Part shown: one piece after another, positions 53,254 through 60,377 of the stretch
Numbering within the stretch: the first letter of the stretch is position 1
Layout of the letters: the number at the start of each line of letters is the position of its first letter
Assembly: GCF_021654135.1 (NCBI RefSeq)
Contig: NZ_JAKGSD010000002.1
Location: 1 to 64,000, forward strand
Length of the DNA: 64,000 nt
Direction of reading: 5' to 3'
DNA from: Amycolatopsis tucumanensis
GTDB taxonomy: Bacteria; Actinomycetota; Actinomycetes; Mycobacteriales; Pseudonocardiaceae
Made by a program: the position numbers and the translations under genes
The notes under the pieces: generated by a model
What the model saw: the letters and a program-made list of their open reading frames with translations, nothing else
Told to the model about the DNA's origin: nothing
Databases searched by the model: none

Positions 53254-54308
53254 CGCGCCCTGCCGACGTGGTAGAGGTAGCCGTCCTCGAGACGGCACAG
53301 GTCTCCCGTGCGGAGCCGGCCGTCACGGACCGGCGAACCGGGCGGGAACGCGTAGGAGCGCGCGATGTTCGGCCCGCGCACCCACAGCTCGCCCGCCTCG
53401 TCGATGTCGATCTCGATGCCGGGAAACGGCCGTCCCAGCGACGAGCGGTGCGGGCCGAGGTGGTCGGCCGGCGTGCTGTATGCGATCGTCTTCGGCGCCT
53501 CGACCTGGCCGAACACCTGGCACAGCACCTGGCCGAACAGCGCGTGCGCGCGGTCGATCTCGTCGTCGGTCAGCGAGGTGCCGCTGTAGATCAGCAGCTC
53601 CAGGCTCGACCAGTCGACGCCCGCGGCTCGCGGGTGGTCCAGCAGCGCCCGGAACGTCGGCGGCATGGCCAGGAGCACCGTCGGCCGGTACGCGACGACG
53701 GCGTCCAGCAGCGCCTCCACACCGGGCTCGTCCGGGATGGTGAACGTGCCACCGAGCAGCAGCGTCGGCAGCACGAGGTTGCCGAAGCCGCCGGACACCG
53801 GCTCCGGGCACAGCACCCGGGGCCGGTCCGGCCAGGGCAGCGTGTCCCGGAGCAGGACCGCGACCGCGCCCAGCGCTCCGCTCGTCAGCTCGACGCCCTT
53901 GACCGGGCCGGTGGTGCCGCGCGTGAACCCGAGCCGCACCACCACGTCCGCGGGCGCGACCTCGACCGGCCCGCCGGGTGCCGGGATGTCCACATCGGAC
54001 AGTATGGTCGCGGGGCCGATCCGGTCGAGCCGTTCGGCGAGCGCGGCGTCGTCCAGCGTTCCCGGCGGGATCCCGGCCGACCGGCGGCCTGCGACGTAGC
54101 ATGCGGCGTTCACGAGCCACTGCAGCGGGTCGTTGGGCCGGACCTGCACCACCGTGTCCTCGGGTGGCAGCTTCGCCAGCAGCTCCACCAGGCCGAGCAC
54201 CGTGGTTTCGGCGTCGCGGTAGGACAGTGCGGTCCCCGCGTGTTCGAACGCCACCCGGTCCGGGTGTGCCCGCAGCGCGTCGAGGACCAGTTCGCCCGCG
54301 GGCCTCAC
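53250..54308 (-). CDS. Short AMP-binding ligase lacking the C-terminal lid domain
   Basis: A 352-aa ANL-type protein; normal members have 500 or more. The P-loop is GFTRGTTGPVKG, with Arg where Ser is typical (TSGTTG). It also has YSGTSLTDDEID and a hinge-like RTGDLCRLEDGYLYHVGRAR, where the protein ends. The lid with the catalytic Lys (about 110 residues) is missing. The stop overlaps the next ATG (ATGA), so the end is not a chance nonsense mutation. The GTG start overlaps the dioxygenase stop. It could be a degenerate ligase, a protein that works with a separate lid, or an enzyme doing a half reaction. The upper-pathway substrate may be an aromatic acid. Confidence 0.75.
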   Translation of the reverse strand: MRPAGELVLDALRAHPDRVAFEHAGTALSYRDAETTVLGLVELLAKLPPEDTVVQVRPNDPLQWLVNAACYVAGRRSAGIPPGTLDDAALAERLDRIGPATILSDVDIPAPGGPVEVAPADVVVRLGFTRGTTGPVKGVELTSGALGAVAVLLRDTLPWPDRPRVLCPEPVSGGFGNLVLPTLLLGGTFTIPDEPGVEALLDAVVAYRPTVLLAMPPTFRALLDHPRAAGVDWSSLELLIYSGTSLTDDEIDRAHALFGQVLCQVFGQVEAPKTIAYSTPADHLGPHRSSLGRPFPGIEIDIDEAGELWVRGPNIARSYAFPPGSPVRDGRLRTGDLCRLEDGYLYHVGRAR

Positions 54309-54826
54309 AGGCGCTCGTCCGGCATGACCGTGCCGCACGCCTTGCACGTCCGCGCGTCCACGTCCCCGTAGAAGCGCTGGTAGGCGCCCGCGACCGGATC
54401 CGTGCGGTAGTCGCTGACGTGCACGGCCTCCTCGTGCAGGAACTCGTCGCACTTCGGGCAGAACCAGCGGAAGCGGTCCAGCTCACCGGGCCGCCGCAAC
54501 CGCTCGATCACCAGCACGAACGCGTCGGGCGCGAACCGGGGCGAGTGCGCGATACCGGTCGGGGTGAAGATCGTGGCCCCCTCCGGGATCACCGCGATGT
54601 CCGAACCGCCCTCCGGTTTGCGGTAGTGCAGGTCCATCGAGCCGCGGACCATGAACATCACCTCGTCGCTCGGGTTGAGGTGGAACTCGCTGCGGTACTC
54701 GCGGCCGCGGGCGATGAACGCGAGCGACTCGCTCTCCTGCCACAGCACCTTGACCCGCTTCCCGGCCGCCGCCAGTTCGTCGGCGGCCTTCCGCAGCTCC
54801 ACGATGGGCATCTTGCTGGGGTGCAT
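54305..54826 (-). CDS. nbaC: 3-hydroxyanthranilate 3,4-dioxygenase
   Basis: A 173-aa cupin dioxygenase that opens the ring of 3-hydroxyanthranilate to 2-amino-3-carboxymuconate semialdehyde using Fe(II) and O2. Iron ligands: His49 and Glu55 in EFHLNPSDEVMF and His94 in IAHSPRF. The C-terminus has the bacterial-type second metal site, CPKC (123-126) and CKAC (161-164). A strong RBS, AGGAGG five to six bases before ATG 54826, suggests high expression. It starts the operon dioxygenase - short ligase - decarboxylase, and its upstream gap holds a large hairpin. Assignment is firm because all ligands are present. Confidence 0.95.
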   Translation of the reverse strand: MHPSKMPIVELRKAADELAAAGKRVKVLWQESESLAFIARGREYRSEFHLNPSDEVMFMVRGSMDLHYRKPEGGSDIAVIPEGATIFTPTGIAHSPRFAPDAFVLVIERLRRPGELDRFRWFCPKCDEFLHEEAVHVSDYRTDPVAGAYQRFYGDVDARTCKACGTVMPDERL

Positions 54827-54902
54827 CGGTTACCTCCTAGGTTGTGTTTCCAAGTGGCGGAGCCGCTTGTTCCTGCGCCGTCAGCTTGCACCGCCGCGGG
54901 TT

Positions 54903-54987
54903 CTGAGGCGGTTCCTCGCGAGGACAGCGCCTCCGTGGTGACCTGGCGATCATGAGGAGGCGATCCCGGAGCGAGGGGCCGCCTCAG
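54903..54987. repeat. Long imperfect palindrome (85-nt hairpin) upstream of the dioxygenase gene
   Basis: CTGAGGCGGTTCCTCGC (54903-54919) pairs with GCGAGGGGCCGCCTCAG (54971-54987) except for two G/T positions. An inner stem, CGCCTCC (54928-54934) with GGAGGCG (54956-54962), nests within it. It occupies most of the 205-bp gap after the amidohydrolase gene, before the dioxygenase gene. Terminator/attenuator or a small palindromic mobile repeat are both possible. Confidence 0.7.
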
Positions 54988-55031
54988 GTTCCGCTACCCG
55001 CACCGGCCCGCAAACCACTTCGATACAGGCT

Positions 55032-56552
55032 CTAGTCGAGCAATCCCGTGTCGTGGACGACCTGTCCGTCCACGATGGTCATCAAGGTCCGGCCGTCGTC
55101 GACGATCGCGAGATCGGCCAGGTACCCGGGCGCGATCCGCCCCTTGATCGCCTGCTCACCGGTGTGCGCGGCGCCCGAGGTGGTGTACAGGCGGATGGCC
55201 TCGGCGCGCGTGATCGCCTGTGCCGCGCCGACCACGCGGCCGTGCGTGTCCTGCCGGGTGGTCATGGCGTGGATGTTCTGCCACGGGTCGAGGTCGTTCA
55301 CCGGGTAGTCGGTGCCCGCGGCGACGCCGTCGATCCCGAGCCCGTCGACGAGGTCGCGCAGCGGCACGGCGGCGTCGGCGCGTTCCTCGCCGAGGTGGCC
55401 CGCGATGGCGTCGCGGTTGCGCCACAGGAACGGGACCTGCGCGGCCACCTGCACGCCGAGTGCGTGAGCCCTGGCGATCTGGTCCGGCTGGATGAGGCTG
55501 GCGTGGATGAGCACGTCCGGCAGCGGGGTGCCGCCCCGGGTGGCCTCGTACACGTCGAGGGCGAGGTCGATGGCCGCGTCGCCGACGACGTGCGTGCCGA
55601 CGGGCCAGCCCGCCCGGTGCGCGATGTCGACCAGCTCGGTGAGCCGGGCCCGGTCGACGAACAACTCGCCGTGATGGCCGGGCCTGTTCTCGTACGGCTC
55701 GCGGGTGGCCGCCGTGCCGAGCGTCATGCCGCCGTCGACCTGGAGCTTGACGCCGCGGGTGAGGTACCGGTCGCCAACGGGTTTCGGTGGGCCCCCGGCG
55801 AGCAGATCACGCCACTCCGCCGCGGAGACCGACGGGTTCAGCTCGCCGGTCGGGGTGACCATGGCCGCCACCCGCACGGTCGCGGCGCCCGATTCGGCCA
55901 GGTCGCGCAGCACGTCCACGTCGGACGGTGGCAGCGCGCCGGCGACCACGGAGGTTATCCCGTGCTCGTTGAGCACCCGCATCGCCGCGGTCAGCTGCGC
56001 GGCCCGCTCCTCGGGTGTCCACGGCGGCACGATGCGGGCGACGGCGTGCACGTCACCTTCGACGAGACGGCCGTCGTGCCCGTCCGGGTCGATGCCCGCC
56101 AGCCGCAGCGCCGCGGTGCTGACCGACGCGGCGTGGCCCTCGGGCAGGAACACCGGACGGCCGCCGGCGGCGCGGTCCAGTTCCGCGCGGGTCGGCGCCC
56201 GGCCGACCTGGAGCACCGGGTTCCACATCTGTCCCTGCACCCACGCGCCGGGCGCCTTGGTCGCGGCCAGTCCGGCCACCCTGGCCAGGGCCTCGTCGAG
56301 CGTGCGCGCACCGGCGAACGACACGAGGTGGCCGGCCATGCCCGCCTGCTCGAAGTGGCAGTGCGAGTCGATCAGCCCGGGCAGCACGGTGTGCCCGCCC
56401 AGCCGCACGACCCGCGTGGACGGTCCGGCGACGGCCGCGACGTCTTCGGTGGACCCGACGGCGGTGATCCGGCCGCCGGTGACGGCGACCGCCTCGGCGG
56501 CGGGCGCGTCCACCGTGTGCACCCGGCCGCCGAGCAGCACGAGATCGGTCAT
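55032..56552 (-). CDS. Amidohydrolase (YtcJ-like, amidohydrolase 3 family)
   Basis: A 506-aa metal-dependent hydrolase with a split N/C beta-sandwich. It has GLIDSHCHFEQAGM (HxH) near residue 55, VKLQVDGGMTLG, VGTHVVGDAAIDLALD (His), ASLIQPDQIARAHALGVQVA, and GTDYPVNDLDPW (Asp), followed by KGRIAPGYLADLAIVD at the end. YtcJ-like enzymes hydrolyse amides and related C-N bonds. In this island it could release the amino-aromatic substrate from a conjugate, for example an N-acyl derivative. The ATG overlaps the RidA gene stop by 4 nt. Which amide it cuts cannot be read from sequence. Confidence 0.88.
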   Translation of the reverse strand: MTDLVLLGGRVHTVDAPAAEAVAVTGGRITAVGSTEDVAAVAGPSTRVVRLGGHTVLPGLIDSHCHFEQAGMAGHLVSFAGARTLDEALARVAGLAATKAPGAWVQGQMWNPVLQVGRAPTRAELDRAAGGRPVFLPEGHAASVSTAALRLAGIDPDGHDGRLVEGDVHAVARIVPPWTPEERAAQLTAAMRVLNEHGITSVVAGALPPSDVDVLRDLAESGAATVRVAAMVTPTGELNPSVSAAEWRDLLAGGPPKPVGDRYLTRGVKLQVDGGMTLGTAATREPYENRPGHHGELFVDRARLTELVDIAHRAGWPVGTHVVGDAAIDLALDVYEATRGGTPLPDVLIHASLIQPDQIARAHALGVQVAAQVPFLWRNRDAIAGHLGEERADAAVPLRDLVDGLGIDGVAAGTDYPVNDLDPWQNIHAMTTRQDTHGRVVGAAQAITRAEAIRLYTTSGAAHTGEQAIKGRIAPGYLADLAIVDDGRTLMTIVDGQVVHDTGLLD

Positions 56553-56965
56553 GGCCGGGCCACGGCCGCGATGCATTCGACCTCCACCTGCACCCCGGTC
56601 CGGTGTGGCGTGGCGATCACGGTGGTCCTGGCCGGGAAGTGCGGGGTGCCCTCGAAGAACTCCCGGTAGACCGCGTTGAACGTCGGGAAGTTCTCGACGT
56701 CGGCCACGAAGCAGGTGCACTTGAGGATCGTCTCCCGGCTGCCACCGGCGGCCTCGACGACCGCGACCAGGTTGGACAGCGTCTGCTTCGCCTGCGTCGC
56801 GAAGTCGTCGGAGACGATGGTGCGCGTCTCCGGGTCGAGCGGCCCGGTCCCCGAGCAGTAGATCGTGTCACCGTGCACGATCGCCTGGGACAGCGGCGCG
56901 GCGGTCCCGGTCGAGAAGCCCACGGTGGGCGCGTTGCGAGTACTGACGGCACGAATCTCGGTCAT
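56549..56965 (-). CDS. RidA/YjgF-family protein, probable 2-aminomuconate deaminase (NbaF-like)
   Basis: A 138-aa protein. The RidA-family pattern is complete: FSTGTAAPLSQAI near the start, YCSGTGPLDPET, KQTLSNLVAVVEAAGGS, KCTCFVADVENFPTFNAV, and RTTVIATPHRTGVQVEVECI, with the conserved Arg followed by a terminal Glu. ATG 56965 was chosen because GGGAG lies five bases upstream; an in-frame GTG at 56986 has no such RBS. NbaF/AmnD enzymes of the 3-hydroxyanthranilate and aminophenol pathways are RidA-family members, so 2-aminomuconate deamination is a strong inference from context. Confidence 0.85.
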   Translation of the reverse strand: MTEIRAVSTRNAPTVGFSTGTAAPLSQAIVHGDTIYCSGTGPLDPETRTIVSDDFATQAKQTLSNLVAVVEAAGGSRETILKCTCFVADVENFPTFNAVYREFFEGTPHFPARTTVIATPHRTGVQVEVECIAAVARP

Positions 56966-56982
56966 CTTTGCTCCCAGCTGGT

Positions 56983-58419
56983 TCACGGTGCGGCGATCTC
57001 CATGACGACGGCCTTCGGTTCGGTGAAGAACTCCCGGCTGTACGTGCCGCCCTCGCGGCCGACGCCGGAGTGTTTCGCGCCGCCGAAGGGCGCGCGCAGG
57101 TCCCGCACGAAGAAGCAGTTCGCCCAGACGGTGCCGACCCGCAGCGCGCGTGCGACGCGGTGGGCGCGGGAGAGGTCCTGGGTGAACAGCATGGCGTTCA
57201 GACCGTACGGCGTGTCGTTGGCGGCTGTCACCGCATCGGCCTCCGTGTCGAACGGCAGCACCACCACGACCGGCCCGAAGATCTCCTCCTGGGTGACGCG
57301 GTCACGCTGGCCGGCGCCGACCACGACGGTCGGGCGCACCGACCACCCGTCACCGACACCGCCCGTGTGCAGGCGGGCACCGGCCGCGGTGGCGATGTCC
57401 AGGTACCCGGCGACCTTCTCGAAGTGTTCCCGCGAGGACAGCGGGCCGATCTCGGTGGCCCGGTCCTTCGGGTCGCCGAGCACCAGCGCGTCGGCGGCCG
57501 CGGTGAACCGGGCCAGGAACTCGTCGAAGATGTCGCGCTGCACGTAGAGCCTGCTGCCGGCGAGGCACACCTGGCCCGAGTTGCTGAACACGGCCTGGAT
57601 GGCCCAGCGCACCGCGTGGTCGAGGTCGGCGTCGCCGAAGACGATGTTGGCGCCCTTGCCGCCCAGTTCCAGGCTGACCGGTGTCAGGTTGGCGGCCGCG
57701 GCCCGCGAAATCGCCCTGCCGGTCGACGACTCGCCGGTGAAGGTGATCCGGGCGACGTCCGGTGACTCGGTGAGCGCCTGGCCGGCCGCGTTGGGCCCGT
57801 ACCCGTGCACCACGTTCAGCACCCCGGGAGGCAGCCCGGCCTCGAGCGCCAGCCGCGCCAGGATGGTGGCGGATGCCGGGGTCTGCTCGGCGGGCTTGAG
57901 CACGACCGTGTTGCCCCAGGCCAGCGCGGGTGCCACCTTCCAGCTCGCCATCATGAGCGGGAAGTTCCACGGCGCGATGGCCGCGACCACACCGGCCGGG
58001 TCGTACTGGGTGTAGGCGTGGTGCCCGTCCGGCATGGGGAACGTCTCGGCCGGGGTGAGCCGCGAGTGGTCGGCGAAGAACCGGAAGTTCCGCGCCGCGC
58101 GGGGCACGTCGTGGCCCGCGGTCTGGCTGATCGGCTTGCCCATGTCCGTCGTGTCGGCCAGCGCCAGCTCGCCGGCGTTGGCGACGATGAGGTCGGCGAG
58201 CCGGTGCAGGACCTCCCCGCGCTCGACGAAGCTCATCCGCGGCCACGGCCCGTCGTCGAAGGCCTGCCTGGCGGCCTGGATCGCGCGCCGCGCGTCGTCG
58301 GCCGAGCCGAGCGCGACCGTGGCCCAGGGCGCTCGCGTCCACGGGTCGACGGACTCGAACGTCGCCCCGTCCGCCGAGGCGACTTCCTCACCCGCGATGA
58401 CGTGCCCGAAGGATTCCAC
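56983..58419 (-). CDS. Aldehyde dehydrogenase, probable 2-aminomuconate-semialdehyde dehydrogenase
   Basis: A 478-aa NAD-dependent ALDH. It has Rossmann motif FTGESSTGRAIS, ELGGKGANIVF (general-base Glu) near 250, and SNSGQVCLAGSR (nucleophile Cys) near 290. The pathway position and the RidA partner suggest oxidation of 2-aminomuconate semialdehyde to 2-aminomuconate (NbaE step); close relatives oxidise 2-hydroxymuconate semialdehyde. It heads the leftward operon aldDH - RidA - amidohydrolase. Operator site 3 lies 67-89 bases upstream, within the end of the enoyl-CoA hydratase gene. Confidence 0.9.
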   Translation of the reverse strand: MESFGHVIAGEEVASADGATFESVDPWTRAPWATVALGSADDARRAIQAARQAFDDGPWPRMSFVERGEVLHRLADLIVANAGELALADTTDMGKPISQTAGHDVPRAARNFRFFADHSRLTPAETFPMPDGHHAYTQYDPAGVVAAIAPWNFPLMMASWKVAPALAWGNTVVLKPAEQTPASATILARLALEAGLPPGVLNVVHGYGPNAAGQALTESPDVARITFTGESSTGRAISRAAAANLTPVSLELGGKGANIVFGDADLDHAVRWAIQAVFSNSGQVCLAGSRLYVQRDIFDEFLARFTAAADALVLGDPKDRATEIGPLSSREHFEKVAGYLDIATAAGARLHTGGVGDGWSVRPTVVVGAGQRDRVTQEEIFGPVVVVLPFDTEADAVTAANDTPYGLNAMLFTQDLSRAHRVARALRVGTVWANCFFVRDLRAPFGGAKHSGVGREGGTYSREFFTEPKAVVMEIAAP

Positions 58420-58485
58420 CGCTCGTCCTCCCTTTCCTCGCTTCTCGGCTCACCCTCCGTCGCGGGCCGGGCTGTGCACAATGGT

Positions 58486-58508
58486 CCGTTTCCACTCACC
58501 GGGAACGC
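58486..58508. promoter_or_regulatory. Palindromic operator site 3 upstream of the aldehyde dehydrogenase
   Basis: CCGTTTCC-N7-GGGAACGC. It matches the consensus with two changes in the right arm. It begins 67 bases before the aldehyde-dehydrogenase ATG and overlaps the last codons of the enoyl-CoA hydratase gene. Confidence 0.65.
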
Positions 58509-59263
58509 CCCCGTACCGCCTGGGACCACTCCCCCATCCGCCGCGCGAACTCCGGTGACCGCACCGCGCGGAGCTGGTCGGTGATCTCGGCGTCGATCGC
58601 CTCCTGGAAGGTGCCCGTCGCCCCCGCGATGAGCCGTTTCGTCGCCGCCGCGGCGGCTGGATCGGCTTCCGCGAGCCGCTGGGCCCGTGCGAGTGCCTCG
58701 TCCAGCGGTGCGGGCACGATGTCGTCGAGCAGCCCGATCCGCAGCGCCTCCGCGGCGCCGACCTTGCGGGCGGACAGGGCGATCTCGGTGGCCCGTGCCT
58801 GCCCGGCCGCCCTGGCGAGCAGCCACGTGACCCCCCAGTCGGGAACCAGTGCCATCCGGATGAACGGGCTCGCGAACACCGCGTCCGGCGAGCCGATCCG
58901 CAGGTCGCAGGCCAGCGCCAGCGCCATTCCCGCGCCGACCGCGGCCCCGTCGACGGCCGCCACGGTCGGGGCGCGGAACTCCAGCAGCAGCCTTGCCGTG
59001 TCGAACTCGCGTGCCATCCGTGCCCGGGCCTCGTCGGGGGTCTCCGCACCCAGGGCGGCGAGCACGTCCAGATCGCCACCCGCGCAGAACGCGCCGCCAC
59101 GGCCGGTGATCACCAGGACACGCACCCGGTCGTCGGCGTCCAGTTCGGACAACAAGCCCGGCAGCCCGTCGAGCAGCGCGCGGTCCAGGGCGTTGCGGCG
59201 GTGGGGCCGGTCCAGTGCCAGCACGGCGACCCCGTCGGAGGGGAACGTCACGGTTGCGTCCAT
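58496..59263 (-). CDS. Enoyl-CoA hydratase/isomerase family protein
   Basis: A 255-aa crotonase-fold enzyme (ATG 59263 chosen; an in-frame upstream start adds six residues, both with poor RBS). It has RPHRRNALDRALLDGL, the oxyanion pair in VITGRGGAFCAGGDLD, and AVDGAAVGAGMALALACDLRI. The usual second catalytic Glu region (about 135-150) reads IRMALVPDWGVTWLLA, with Asp and no clear Glu dyad. This may be a different crotonase subtype rather than a classical hydratase. It suggests CoA-thioester chemistry on a side chain, in line with the CoA transferase. Confidence 0.85.
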   Translation of the reverse strand: MDATVTFPSDGVAVLALDRPHRRNALDRALLDGLPGLLSELDADDRVRVLVITGRGGAFCAGGDLDVLAALGAETPDEARARMAREFDTARLLLEFRAPTVAAVDGAAVGAGMALALACDLRIGSPDAVFASPFIRMALVPDWGVTWLLARAAGQARATEIALSARKVGAAEALRIGLLDDIVPAPLDEALARAQRLAEADPAAAAATKRLIAGATGTFQEAIDAEITDQLRAVRSPEFARRMGEWSQAVRGRSR

Positions 59264-59302
59264 GCGGCGAGCGCACCGCACCCGTGCACAGATCGCCAGC
59301 GC

Positions 59303-59325
59303 CCGTTCTCACCCACCGGAAACGC
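59303..59325. promoter_or_regulatory. Palindromic operator site 4 (enoyl-CoA hydratase / SDR divergent promoter)
   Basis: CCGTTCTC-N7-GGAAACGC in the 8-7-8 layout. It lies between the divergent enoyl-CoA hydratase and SDR genes. Two differences from the perfect copy, both near the arm ends. Confidence 0.7.
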
Positions 59326-59390
59326 GCGGTGGTGACCTCGCGGCCGCCGGCGGATGATCGCGGACGATGTCGACCTTTGTGGAGGAACAC

Positions 59391-60125
59391 GTGACCGGAC
59401 AGCTCAGCGGCAGGACTGCGATCGTGACGGGCGCGGCGTCGGGCATCGGCCGGGCGACCGCCGAACTGTTCGCCGCCCGCGGCGCGACCGTGCTCGCCGT
59501 CGACCGCGACGAACAGGGTCTAGCCGAGCTGTCGGTGCCCACGTTTGCCGTCGACCTCGCGGCGCCCGGTGCCGCCGAAGAGGTGTTCGACCACTGCGCG
59601 GCGACCGTCGGCACACCGGACGTGCTCGCCAACATCGCGGGCAAGGCCGGTGACCGGTCCGCGGGAGACACGAGCGACGAGGACTTCGAGTTCTTCGTGC
59701 GCACGAACCTGACCACGACGTTCGCGCTGTCCCGGCGGGCGGTCCACGTGTTCGACGGCGGCGGGGCGATCGTCAACACGGCCTCGTCGTTCGCACTGAC
59801 CGGGGTCGCCGGGTCGGCGCCGTACTCGGCGGCCAAGGGCGCGGTCGCGAGCTTGACCCGGCAGATGGCGGCCGACTACGGCAGGCGCGGCATCCGCGTG
59901 AACGCGGTCGCGCCCGGGCTGATCGAGACGCCGGCGACGCGCGCGAAGATCGCGTCCGGGATCTTCGACGACCTGGTGACGCGCGCCCGCCCGCTGCCGA
60001 GGGTCGGCACACCCGAGGACGTGGCGCGGGTCTTCGCGTTCCTCGCCTCCGACGACGCCGCGTTCGTCACCGGTGTCACGATCCCGGTGGACGGCGGCTG
60101 GACCAGCACCCACTTCCGCGACTGA
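59391..60125 (+). CDS. Short-chain dehydrogenase/reductase
   Basis: A 244-aa SDR. It has TGAASGIG at residues 13-20 (cofactor), NIAGKAG, NTASS, and the YSAAKG catalytic Tyr-x-x-x-Lys near residue 147. The GTG start at 59391 is supported by GGAGG five bases upstream; an ATG at 59367 would add eight residues but lacks an RBS. It shares a promoter region with the enoyl-CoA hydratase (site 4), so it may oxidise the hydroxyacyl product of that enzyme. A strong hairpin follows. Confidence 0.9.
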   Translation: MTGQLSGRTAIVTGAASGIGRATAELFAARGATVLAVDRDEQGLAELSVPTFAVDLAAPGAAEEVFDHCAATVGTPDVLANIAGKAGDRSAGDTSDEDFEFFVRTNLTTTFALSRRAVHVFDGGGAIVNTASSFALTGVAGSAPYSAAKGAVASLTRQMAADYGRRGIRVNAVAPGLIETPATRAKIASGIFDDLVTRARPLPRVGTPEDVARVFAFLASDDAAFVTGVTIPVDGGWTSTHFRD

Positions 60126-60134
60126 CGGGCAGGT

Positions 60135-60168
60135 GAATGGGGGGCCGCGGGTTCGCGGCCCCCCATTC
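60135..60168. terminator. Strong bidirectional hairpin terminator
   Basis: A 15-bp perfect stem (GAATGGGGGGCCGCG at 60135-60149 with its complement at 60154-60168) and a 4-nt loop, placed between the convergent SDR and tautomerase genes. Confidence 0.88.
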
Positions 60169-60177
60169 GTCGTGCTG

Positions 60178-60372
60178 TCAGCGGGATCGGCGCTCGGCGA
60201 TGGTCTCGTCGTTCGCCGCCCAGTGCGTCGGCGGCAGCTCACGCACCAGCACCCGCACGGACTCCCCCGGCACGCCCAGGCTCGTCACCACCGCGTCGTG
60301 GACCGCGGTGATCAGCTCACGCAGCTCGGCCTCGGTGCGCCCGGCCACCAGTGACACGTCGACGATCGGCAT
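60178..60372 (-). CDS. 4-oxalocrotonate tautomerase-family enzyme
   Basis: A 64-aa protein with N-terminal MPIVDVSLVAGRTEAE: Pro becomes residue 1 after Met removal and acts as the catalytic base. The next conserved features are ELRELITAVHDAVV and a VRVLVRELPPTHW segment with Arg, as in 4-OT/MIF-fold enzymes. In this pathway it would equilibrate 2-hydroxymuconate and 4-oxalocrotonate after deamination. ATG 60372 directly follows the MFS stop, so the two are co-transcribed. Confidence 0.9.
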   Translation of the reverse strand: MPIVDVSLVAGRTEAELRELITAVHDAVVTSLGVPGESVRVLVRELPPTHWAANDETIAERRSR

Positions 60373-60377
60373 CCCGG

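Noticed and set aside
54844..54866. A sixth operator before the dioxygenase gene
   Set aside because: Only GTTTCC-N7-GGA of the 16 arm positions is kept and the right arm reads GGAGCCGC. It may be a degenerate site but is not strong enough to list.
56966..56986. Upstream GTG start for the RidA-like gene (7 extra codons)
   Set aside because: The ATG at 56965 has GGGAG five bases before it and begins the usual family N-terminus; the GTG lies inside the aldehyde-dehydrogenase stop region with no RBS.
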